Origin: an uncultured bacterium
Lineage (GTDB): Bacteria; Bdellovibrionota_C; UBA2361; SZUA-149; CALKYB01
Assembly (NCBI GenBank): GCA_938003565.1
Contig: CALKYB010000227.1
Coordinates: forward strand, 1-5,556
Direction: 5' to 3'
Length of the DNA stretch: 5,556 bases
Shown: one piece after another, positions 1 through 5,556 of the stretch
How positions within the stretch are numbered: position 1 is the stretch's first letter
Layout: each line of letters begins with the position of its first letter
Program-made: the position numbers and the translations under genes
The notes under the pieces: generated by a model
The model's input: the letters and a program-made list of their open reading frames with translations, nothing else
Database searches by the model: none
What the model was told of the DNA's origin: nothing

Positions 1-27
1 TGAATTTAAAAAAATAGTTATTTTTGA

Positions 28-2328
28 ATGGATGATGGATTTGACATAGATGAAGAACGGTCTCTAACCCCAGAGTCTTCACCTGCTATGGGTCCTCAGG
101 GAGTTGTTTCAGTTGCTGGTAAACTCATTGATGGTCGCTACGAGATCGTGTCAGAGTTGGGGCGCGGCGGGATGGGGGCAGTCTACAAGGTACTAGATCG
201 TTCTTTAAACGATGAAGTTGTAGCGTTGAAACTTCTTTATCCTCAACATGTTAAGGATCCCACAACTCTTGCTCGTTTTCGAAATGAAGTCTTAGTTGCA
301 AGAAAGCTCTCTCATCCTAATGTAACTAAAATTTTCGATTTTGGTGAAGATGGGCTGGGAACAGCCTATCTTAGTATGGAGTTTGTCAAAGGTAAAAGCT
401 TTAATCAATACATCTATGCTCCTAGTCACGAGCGTCTAGTTTTCGCTGAAATATTAAACATTATTTATAAAGTCGTTCTGGGGGCGGAGCATGCACATCG
501 CCATGGAGTAGTTCATAGGGATTTGAAACCCGACAATATTCTCATAAGTTCTCTTGGTGAAGTTAAGGTTACTGATTTTGGACTTGCTCGTTTGTTAGAG
601 GCTGATCATGGTTTGACTCAATCGGGGGAGGCTGTAGGCACACCATACTATATGGCCCCTGAGCAGCTTCGAGGCTGTAAAGTAGATCAAAGGGGAGATA
701 TTTATGCTCTTGGTATAATTGCTTTTGAGGCGGCATGCGGACGAAGGCCTTTTCAGGATGATAGCTATTTACAATTAGCCGCTATGCATTTGCGCACACC
801 TATGCCTCGGATTCGCGACTTTAACGCAGGCCTTCCCGGTTGGTATGAAGAATTTGTACAAATTTGTGGCGAGAAAAGACCGGAAGATCGTTTTCAAACC
901 ATGGGAGAGGTTCGAGAGTATATTGATCAGTATCGTTCTGACTTAGGCTCAAACACAGTGAGTCGGCCGGTAATATCTCAGGCTATGACTTCAGCTAAAA
1001 GCAATCACTATCGAGGGAGGGGAAGAAGCCTAAAGCAGAAGAAAAAGAGGAGGAGTTTAATTAAAGGACTTTGCTTTTTTGCTCTTTTGTTGGGTGTTCT
1101 TACTATGATTAGAACCAATGATTTTATGAATCGCAAGGCTTTGGGACTGATACTTGGGGCGGAATTTGCTTTGAATACTGAATTCTCAGCGCTAAAAGGG
1201 CTTTTAGGTTCTCAACTCAAACTGGAAACCTCAAGTTTATTTGAAGCTATTGAGACAGATGACTTGAAAAGTATTAAAATTCTATTAGATGGCGGAATAT
1301 CACCCAATACGAAAAATACCGGTGGGGAGTCTATCCTAAATTGGTCTTTGAGCGAGGGAAAAGTAGAAGTATCTTCTCTTTTAATTGACTACGGAGCTGA
1401 GGCAAACACTCCGAATTCAAAAGGGCAGACTCCATTAATTCTAGCGGTGATAAATGGCGATGATGAACTGGTCACCAAGATTCTCAAATCAGGCGCTGAG
1501 GTTAACTTGCAAGATAGAATGAATCGCTCAGCATTAGTTTTAGCGGCCAAGAAAGGTGATACTTCGATTGTGGGGAGTCTTATACAAAGTGGTGCTATTG
1601 TTAATTCTATAGATGCCTATGGTTTGAGCCCCTTATATTATAGCGTTGAGAGTGGGAGTTTAGAGTCTAGTCGTTTGTTGGTTGAGGCTGGAGCGGAACT
1701 TGATATTCAAGATAAAGATGGAATGTCTCCTTTATTTAGAGCCGTTCAGAACGATGATCATGAGATTATGAATTTGCTCGTCGAGTCAGGGGCAAACTCT
1801 AAGTTGAGAGATGTTCTAAACAGACCCTTATCGAAACATGCTTCTCGTAGTACTCGCAAAGTGCTGGATAGGTTGATTGAAGAGAAACTTATTGACGATA
1901 AATCAAAAATTAAATTTATTAAGAAGGGTGAAAAGATATTTGATTCTCGAGGTCCTGGTGAGAGCTCCTCTGCTGGCGGCTTATCAAAGGTTGGCAACAA
2001 ACTTACTGAGAAGGCTGACTCAGCGATAGAGTTAACTCGTCTAAGGAGTGTTGGTGAGCCAGAGGGGGTATTTCATTTTGGCGGTGGATCGGTGAAGCTA
2101 AAGAGTATCGAGTTGAATATAATAAATGCGGGTGAAGTGACTGCAGAAGATATAGTGGTAAATGTTAAAATACCAGGTGGGAAATCTCTGGTGCTTTCGG
2201 GTCCAAGAAGTTTGTCTAGGAAGGACAGAGCTGTTTGGAAAGGGGATTTTGATGAGGATCTCACCCGTAGTTATCATCGCAGCAGGAAGAAATTGGTAGA
2301 AGTTATTAGCTGTAAGAACTGCAGATAA
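28..2328 (+). CDS. Transmembrane Ser/Thr protein kinase with extracytoplasmic ankyrin repeats
   Basis: Hanks-type (eukaryotic-like) serine/threonine kinase of 766 residues that should transfer phosphate from ATP to protein Ser/Thr. Catalytic domain, about residues 38-300: glycine loop LGRGGMG (44-50), ATP-binding Lys68 in ALK, helix-C Glu87, catalytic loop HRDLKPDN (163-170), DFG (183-185), GTPYYMAPE (204-212), Asp224 and Arg288. All key residues are present, so it should be active; the HRD arginine and activation-loop Thr197/Ser199 suggest control by autophosphorylation. A very basic stretch (329-342) precedes one hydrophobic segment (about 344-361), so the kinase should be cytoplasmic and the rest outside. 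Residues 401-598 are six ankyrin repeats; 679-766 are beta-rich, reminiscent of CARDB-like domains, and end CKNCR. The ATG at 28 has no clear Shine-Dalgarno sequence; the next in-frame ATG is at 88, still before the kinase domain, so the exact N-terminus is uncertain. Substrate and ligand are unknown; the downstream Tad-like genes are the obvious candidates. Confidence 0.93.
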   Translation: MDDGFDIDEERSLTPESSPAMGPQGVVSVAGKLIDGRYEIVSELGRGGMGAVYKVLDRSLNDEVVALKLLYPQHVKDPTTLARFRNEVLVARKLSHPNVTKIFDFGEDGLGTAYLSMEFVKGKSFNQYIYAPSHERLVFAEILNIIYKVVLGAEHAHRHGVVHRDLKPDNILISSLGEVKVTDFGLARLLEADHGLTQSGEAVGTPYYMAPEQLRGCKVDQRGDIYALGIIAFEAACGRRPFQDDSYLQLAAMHLRTPMPRIRDFNAGLPGWYEEFVQICGEKRPEDRFQTMGEVREYIDQYRSDLGSNTVSRPVISQAMTSAKSNHYRGRGRSLKQKKKRRSLIKGLCFFALLLGVLTMIRTNDFMNRKALGLILGAEFALNTEFSALKGLLGSQLKLETSSLFEAIETDDLKSIKILLDGGISPNTKNTGGESILNWSLSEGKVEVSSLLIDYGAEANTPNSKGQTPLILAVINGDDELVTKILKSGAEVNLQDRMNRSALVLAAKKGDTSIVGSLIQSGAIVNSIDAYGLSPLYYSVESGSLESSRLLVEAGAELDIQDKDGMSPLFRAVQNDDHEIMNLLVESGANSKLRDVLNRPLSKHASRSTRKVLDRLIEEKLIDDKSKIKFIKKGEKIFDSRGPGESSSAGGLSKVGNKLTEKADSAIELTRLRSVGEPEGVFHFGGGSVKLKSIELNIINAGEVTAEDIVVNVKIPGGKSLVLSGPRSLSRKDRAVWKGDFDEDLTRSYHRSRKKLVEVISCKNCR
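1228..1821 (+). repeat. Six in-register ankyrin repeats encoded within the kinase gene
   Basis: Residues 401-598 of the kinase break into six units of exactly 33 residues, starting at residues 401, 434, 467, 500, 533 and 566. Each has the ankyrin pattern: a T/S-P/A-L-like helix start (QTPL, RSAL, LSPL, MSPL), A-x-x-x-G-D/S turns, a second helix ending LL/LI, then G-A and a beta-hairpin with N or D (GAEVNLQD, GAELDIQD). A degenerate seventh unit (599 to about 620) keeps only the helices and probably caps the stack. The repeats differ strongly from each other, so this is an old array rather than recent DNA duplication. Ankyrin stacks bind proteins; here the topology puts the stack outside the inner membrane. 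Confidence 0.88.
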
Positions 2329-2520
2329 TTTGACTTTAATTCCCCTATTTTTCACTAAGTGCTTGCCCTAGCTAGTGTTTATTTAAAAGGTCATCAGACC
2401 AGAAGCTTAAGTTTTTTCGCTAAATTCCCGATAATTACTATAGGTTGTTAGCTCTCTACTACTAGAAACTCGTATTGAGAGCAGTTTATATAGTTCAGGT
2501 TATTTGAAAATAGGTTATAA
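2329..2520. other. Intergenic gap between kinase and tadE-like gene; weak hairpin and T-run
   Basis: No credible coding frame is present. The only structure that could end kinase transcription is a 4-bp hairpin (GGTC, loop ATCA, GACC, 2389-2400) followed 11 nt later by six T (2412-2417); the stem is too short and too far from the T-run for a convincing terminator. A -10-like TACTAT lies at 2436-2441 with a poor -35, and a TTGAGA at 2475-2480 has no good -10 at 16-18 nt. A promoter for the next gene may lie here but cannot be placed with confidence. Confidence 0.35.
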
Positions 2521-3051
2521 GTGTTTAGATTTATTAATAGTTTCCGCCAAGATGAGAAAGGCGCTGGTTTCGTGGAGTTTACGATAGCAGCTCCTTTTAT
2601 GGCAATTCTCGCTCTCGGGTTTGTAGATTGTGCCGGGCTATTTAGTGCTTATTCCTCAATGAATAGACTAGCCAACAACGGAGTAGAACTCGCCTCAACC
2701 GCCCAACAGCTTGAGGAAGGGGCATTTAGTATGGGGTTGGATGGAACCAACTGTTCTGGAGTTTCTTCCGCTCCTGCCTCAGGGAGCCATCATAAGTTGC
2801 AAAGCAAAGTTGTTGGTTTGGCTACTGAAGCTTTTGAGGATAAGGACCTAAATGTTCTAGAAAATTCTTTTTGTGTGCAATCTGACTATTCTTCTCTAGC
2901 GGCTGCCACGGCCAGTGGAAATCCATCGGATGGAGAGGTGGTTAAACTTACATTAACAGCTACTTACAAAAGTGTCTTCCCCGTGGTCAATGGATGGAAG
3001 TTGAAAGTGGAGGGCCAGGGGCCATACCTGACTTCAACAAACCCCGTGTAA
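2521..3051 (+). CDS. TadE-like pseudopilin (Flp/Tad pilus minor component)
   Basis: A 176-residue protein with the TadE signature. The short N-terminal leader (residues 1-14) has charged residues R9, D11, E12 and K13, then Gly14 and AGFVEF, which places a glutamate (E19) at +5 after the glycine. This is the hallmark of a prepilin-peptidase cleavage site, and in Tad systems TadE is processed by TadV. A hydrophobic helix (about 17-42, with Pro25) follows and should anchor the protein or pack into a pilus-like assembly. The rest is exported, with one likely disulfide (C78-C118) and a beta-rich tail. The GTG start at 2521 is forced: the preceding in-frame codon is TAA (2518-2520), and the next in-frame ATG (2602) would remove the leader. 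A weak AGG (2512-2514) lies 6 nt upstream. The VWA gene that follows is the usual TadE partner type (TadG-like). The class call is firm; the role in a pilus is inferred. Confidence 0.85.
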   Translation: MFRFINSFRQDEKGAGFVEFTIAAPFMAILALGFVDCAGLFSAYSSMNRLANNGVELASTAQQLEEGAFSMGLDGTNCSGVSSAPASGSHHKLQSKVVGLATEAFEDKDLNVLENSFCVQSDYSSLAAATASGNPSDGEVVKLTLTATYKSVFPVVNGWKLKVEGQGPYLTSTNPV

Positions 3052-3059
3052 TTTCTTGA

Positions 3060-3078
3060 GTAGGTTTTTTTTGCCTAC
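3060..3078 (+). other. Stem-loop with eight T in its loop, just after the tadE-like gene
   Basis: GTAGG (3060-3064) pairs with CCTAC (3074-3078) around a loop of eight T and one G. It begins 8 nt after the stop codon. The T-run is in the loop, not after the stem, so it is not a standard intrinsic terminator on the + strand; no T-run follows the stem. It could be an RNA-stability or Hfq-type U-rich element, or chance. Confidence 0.35.
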
Positions 3079-3100
3079 CTTGACTCTCCGATGACTAATT

Positions 3101-3122
3101 CGCCACTTCTAGGCTCTAGGCG
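3101..3122 (+). repeat. Small inverted repeat with internal TCTAGG direct repeat
   Basis: CGCC (3101-3104) and GGCG (3119-3122) are complementary, and between and across them TCTAGG occurs twice (3108-3113 and 3115-3120), 7 nt apart from start to start. It lies upstream of the candidate promoter of the VWA gene (about 57 bp before its -35), where a regulator could bind. No known operator is recognised. Confidence 0.2.
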
Positions 3123-3178
3123 AGGGGTTTGAGCTATCTTAACTATCATTCCAAACACCGGTATTTAGTCAAAATTAG

Positions 3179-3207
3179 TTGTGAGGTCCTAGCACCAAGT
3201 TTATAGT
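3179..3207 (+). promoter_or_regulatory. Candidate sigma70-type promoter for the VWA gene
   Basis: A -35-like TTGTGA (3179-3184; 4 of 6 match TTGACA) and a -10-like TATAGT (3202-3207; 5 of 6 match TATAAT) are separated by exactly 17 nt. Transcription would begin near 3213-3215, giving a leader of roughly 60 nt before the GTG at 3277. It suggests the VWA gene can be transcribed separately from the tadE-like gene. The consensus is that of model Gram-negative bacteria; the host's own consensus is unknown. Confidence 0.45.
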
Positions 3208-3220
3208 GTTAGAGGAACAC
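3206..3220 (+). repeat. Perfect 5-bp inverted repeat at the predicted transcription start
   Basis: GTGTT (3206-3210) and AACAC (3216-3220) flank AGAGG. The repeat overlaps the end of the candidate -10 and the predicted start site, a position where a bound repressor would block transcription. It would also put a small partial hairpin at the very 5' end of the RNA. The short length makes chance quite possible. Confidence 0.3.
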
Positions 3221-3243
3221 GACGGAGTAATCTACTTTTCGTC
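3221..3243 (+). promoter_or_regulatory. Possible leader stem-loop occluding a GGAG motif
   Basis: GACGGAG (3221-3227) can pair with TTTCGTC (3237-3243) through seven pairs, two of them G-U, with a 9-nt loop. The stem buries the best Shine-Dalgarno-like sequence of this gap (GGAG, 3224-3227). No usable start codon lies at normal spacing after that motif (the nearest in-frame starts are GTG at 3250 and 3277), so the GGAG may not be a ribosome site at all. Confidence 0.22.
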
Positions 3244-3276
3244 AGCTCTGTGGTTTCTACAAGTTTTGGGAATTCT

Positions 3277-5556
3277 GTGTCTTTAACTGAGAGAATAAAA
3301 CTATACTCTAGGCTTTCTAACTACTCTCGTGGTGAAGAAGGAGCGATCTTACCGTTTTTGGCTATTTCAGCTGTTGTTGTGGTTCTTTTCGTCGGCTTGT
3401 CTATTGATACTTCGCAGTTAATAGTTTCCAGAGTAAGACAGGAGCATAATGCTGAGAGGGTTGCCTCAGCCGCCTTGCATGCCTGGAAAAACTCCAATGC
3501 TTCTACCGAATTGCAAAAAATTATCATTGGGCGAGATAAGGCTCAATCAATGCTAGATAAAAACTATATGTTTAGCGATGGTAATAGAGCTGACCCAACC
3601 TTGAGAGACACGGTGGGTGATACCGTGGACGATTACGCGCATGTTCAATATGGTAAGTGGTTTTTCGATGATCCAGGGTGCTCAGATCCAGCATCATTGT
3701 TTTCTCCAACAGCGCCCTGTCCTTGTCCGAGTAATATTTTTCGAAAGCCTTGCTTCTTAGAGATGACAGATAGTGAAGTAAGCAGTGGTGTTGAAAAAAT
3801 TAATTCATACCGGGTGTCACTGAGTGTACCGGAAAGTAATCCTATTAAAACTTTTTTCATGGGTATAGCAGGCGCGAAAACTAGCAGGTTGAATTCAGTT
3901 GCTACTGCAGCTCTATACCCCAAAAACGTAGTGTTTCTTGTTGATCTTTCCCGCTCAGCGTTTCGCGAATCTCATTTCGTTGCAAATCAAGTTCAAACTG
4001 CCGCAACGGACATTACAGGTTACCCTGGAGATTATCTTTCGTTTTTCTTATCTCCTTATATTGATGGTTCTATTAATATGAGTTTTGCATCAGAGTATGG
4101 CTACGGTTGTGGAGAGGCAACTGTTGCCGGCTGCCAACCTCATATTAAGACTGGAGTACCTACAAATACAGTTCTTAGCTGTAGTTCTCCGAGCGCATGT
4201 ACTTTTGCATCGTTTCCTTCTCAGGCATCTGATCCGGCTAGTCCTGCAGCTGCAGCAATTTCATTTTCTCCAAGTGATCTGATGGAGCCTAATCAGCTTT
4301 GGACTAATAATTTGGCCTCACTTCCGCAACGGGATGACGCTTCTCATTCGCTTCAGTTTCGAAATGCGATGCCGAAACATTATATGGATGATTTCATAGG
4401 TTTGGAGCTAGCTCAATCTACCAAATATGGATTTTATTATGTTGATGCACACTGCCAAGTTCAGGATCATATTGGAGTTGTCGCTGGATACATGTTGGAT
4501 TGTGCTGGCACGGACAATGTTGGTCCGGAGCCTATTTCCTCAATTTTATCCGGATTGAACCACTCCTACAAACTTCTTCAGCCATTTGATTCATCTGCGG
4601 TTATAGGGTTCGATGATGTTTTAGACAATTATTATCGTCGCTTTCATTCAGGAGTTTCGGTTCCAACTGATTTGAACGATCCCCTTATTGTGGCCCCGCC
4701 TTTTTCAGTCGCAGCAGGAAGCGACAATTTGGATATCATGCAGCGACTTAGAGAGGTTATTGATGTTGAAGAGCAGAGTTATGATTATTTCTCTAAAAGA
4801 GTTCAACATCATCATTTCTTACCTTTTTTTGGCGATGATTTAGATCTGCCGAGGGCCCTAAATGAGGCTGCAAACTTACTTGCAAACGCCTCAAATTCGG
4901 CTCTTAGTGAGAATATGGTTATTCTGTTATCCGATGGTTTGAGCAACTGTTTAGCTGGGAGCTGTGGAAAAACTTATTCAGATTATGTTGCCTCGATGAG
5001 TGATGTGGAGAGCGTTCTTTCAGGTCGTTATGTTGATTCCGGGATTGAGTTTCATTTTGTTCATACTGGTGAGCATTCAGGGGCACATAAACTTTTCCGA
5101 AAAGGAATGGATCCTACAGAGAGCGCTTGTCTTGATGATAATGCGGCAGAACTCGGCAGTTTCAACATTAGCGATGTCAAAACATGTAACAGCTGCGCCG
5201 ATCCAGATAATTGTACCGCCTGCTCCGAAGCTCAGACTGACTGGGACAGTATGCTTGTAGGTACTGGGGTGTTTTACGGTTCAACCAATCTTTCCCGACT
5301 GGCCTTGCTCACCGGGGGGAGCTATCGGCCAATTATCCCGCCATGTGATCCCGAAGATTTACAACCAGGCATGAGTATCGCTGAGTGCAGTGCGGGAGAT
5401 TTCGAGAGATTACTTCCTGGGCTTTGTAACTCAAGCCCTACAGCCCCTGGATCTGTTTTGACAGATTCTAGGTTTACTGATTCTCATGGACGTTTCAAAT
5501 GTGAGGTTGGGTGTAGAAGTAAGAGAGAGCAAATAAAGATTTCGCTCTCGCAAATC
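3277..5556 (+). CDS. TadG-like VWA-domain protein, cysteine-rich (3' end beyond window)
   Basis: An open frame of 760 codons with no stop before the window edge. The N-terminus matches TadG-like proteins: RGEEGAILPF (18-27), a hydrophobic helix (about 23-43), then SID and a helix with NAERVASAALHA (58-69), like the usual QNAADAAALAA segment. It lacks the +5 glutamate of TadE. A VWA fold follows: NVVFLVDLSRS (217-227) with a DxSxS metal-binding motif (D223, S225, S227), NMVILLSDGLSN (546-557), IEFHFVHTG (590-598) and LALLTGGSY (675-683). The first two strands are about 320 residues apart, far more than a standard VWA domain of about 200 residues in total, so a large insertion is present. All 22 cysteines (C135 to C746) lie after the membrane helix. 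The frame is open from 3193; GTG at 3277 is chosen because GGGA (3268-3271) sits 5 nt upstream, but GTG at 3250 (9 residues longer) is possible. It probably works with the TadE-like protein at the envelope in adhesion or pilus assembly. Confidence 0.85.
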   Translation, partial: MSLTERIKLYSRLSNYSRGEEGAILPFLAISAVVVVLFVGLSIDTSQLIVSRVRQEHNAERVASAALHAWKNSNASTELQKIIIGRDKAQSMLDKNYMFSDGNRADPTLRDTVGDTVDDYAHVQYGKWFFDDPGCSDPASLFSPTAPCPCPSNIFRKPCFLEMTDSEVSSGVEKINSYRVSLSVPESNPIKTFFMGIAGAKTSRLNSVATAALYPKNVVFLVDLSRSAFRESHFVANQVQTAATDITGYPGDYLSFFLSPYIDGSINMSFASEYGYGCGEATVAGCQPHIKTGVPTNTVLSCSSPSACTFASFPSQASDPASPAAAAISFSPSDLMEPNQLWTNNLASLPQRDDASHSLQFRNAMPKHYMDDFIGLELAQSTKYGFYYVDAHCQVQDHIGVVAGYMLDCAGTDNVGPEPISSILSGLNHSYKLLQPFDSSAVIGFDDVLDNYYRRFHSGVSVPTDLNDPLIVAPPFSVAAGSDNLDIMQRLREVIDVEEQSYDYFSKRVQHHHFLPFFGDDLDLPRALNEAANLLANASNSALSENMVILLSDGLSNCLAGSCGKTYSDYVASMSDVESVLSGRYVDSGIEFHFVHTGEHSGAHKLFRKGMDPTESACLDDNAAELGSFNISDVKTCNSCADPDNCTACSEAQTDWDSMLVGTGVFYGSTNLSRLALLTGGSYRPIIPPCDPEDLQPGMSIAECSAGDFERLLPGLCNSSPTAPGSVLTDSRFTDSHGRFKCEVGCRSKREQIKISLSQI

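Noticed and set aside
1228..1821. Recent tandem duplication at DNA level
   Set aside because: The 99-bp units are regular in protein pattern but share little nucleotide identity, so they are ordinary diverged ankyrin repeats.
1758..2355. Overlapping minus-strand open frames opposite the 3' part of the kinase gene
   Set aside because: They lie wholly or largely opposite a well-supported coding region, have biased low-complexity translations (S/F/L-rich) and no recognisable domain.
2353..2377. CACTA...TAGTG inverted repeat as a terminator of the kinase gene
   Set aside because: The stem is only 5 bp with a 15-nt loop and no directly following T-run.
2475..2503. TTGAGA as a -35 box for the tadE-like gene
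   Set aside because: No sequence resembling TATAAT lies 16-18 nt downstream.
3250..3252. GTG at 3250 as the start of the VWA protein
   Set aside because: It is in frame but has no ribosome-site-like sequence at normal spacing; GTG at 3277 has GGGA 5 nt upstream. It cannot be fully excluded.
3321..3923. Two minus-strand open frames opposite the N-terminal part of the VWA gene
   Set aside because: The + strand frame here encodes a clear TadG-like anchor and continuous exported sequence; the antisense products match nothing recognisable.
4085..5260. Plus-strand open frames at 4085-4282 and 5000-5260 in another frame
   Set aside because: Both are inside the VWA frame, which carries the VWA strands through this region. 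Their translations look like frame-shifted shadows.

Overview
The window holds three genes, all on the + strand and all reading toward the right edge: a membrane-anchored serine/threonine protein kinase with ankyrin repeats (complete), a small TadE-type pseudopilin (complete), and a large TadG-like protein with a von Willebrand factor A (VWA) domain that runs off the right edge. There are no RNA genes, CRISPR arrays, insertion sequences or recognisable attachment sites. The DNA is moderately AT-rich with mixed codon use. A eukaryotic-like (Hanks-type) kinase beside Tad-type envelope proteins, plus many paired cysteines in exported segments, points to a Gram-negative-like bacterium with an oxidising periplasm. 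Bdellovibrionota/Oligoflexia, Myxococcota-related or planctomycete-like lineages are plausible, but the sequence alone does not fix the taxon.

Layout: 28-2328 encodes the kinase, with a cytoplasmic catalytic domain, a basic juxtamembrane stretch, one membrane helix, six 33-residue ankyrin repeats plus a degenerate seventh, and a C-terminal beta-rich domain ending in CxxC. A 192-bp gap with weak hairpins and no clear promoter follows. 2521-3051 encodes the TadE-like protein, starting at GTG directly after an in-frame stop. A 225-bp gap then holds a T-loop hairpin, a good sigma70-type promoter candidate and two small stem-loops in the predicted leader. From about 3277 to the window end lies the VWA protein, with a TadG-like N-terminal anchor and a VWA fold split by two large cysteine-containing insertions.

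Inference on function: TadE and TadG-like proteins are minor, membrane-anchored components of Tad (Flp) pilus systems, and VWA-bearing TadG proteins are thought to act at the cell surface or outer membrane. No tad ATPase, platform, secretin or flp pilin gene is visible, so this looks like an orphan or split tadE-tadG pair. The neighbouring kinase would place its ankyrin and C-terminal domains in the same compartment as the Tad proteins, which makes a sensor/effector pairing possible. Nothing in the sequence proves it: the gaps and separate promoter signal suggest separate transcripts rather than a tight operon.
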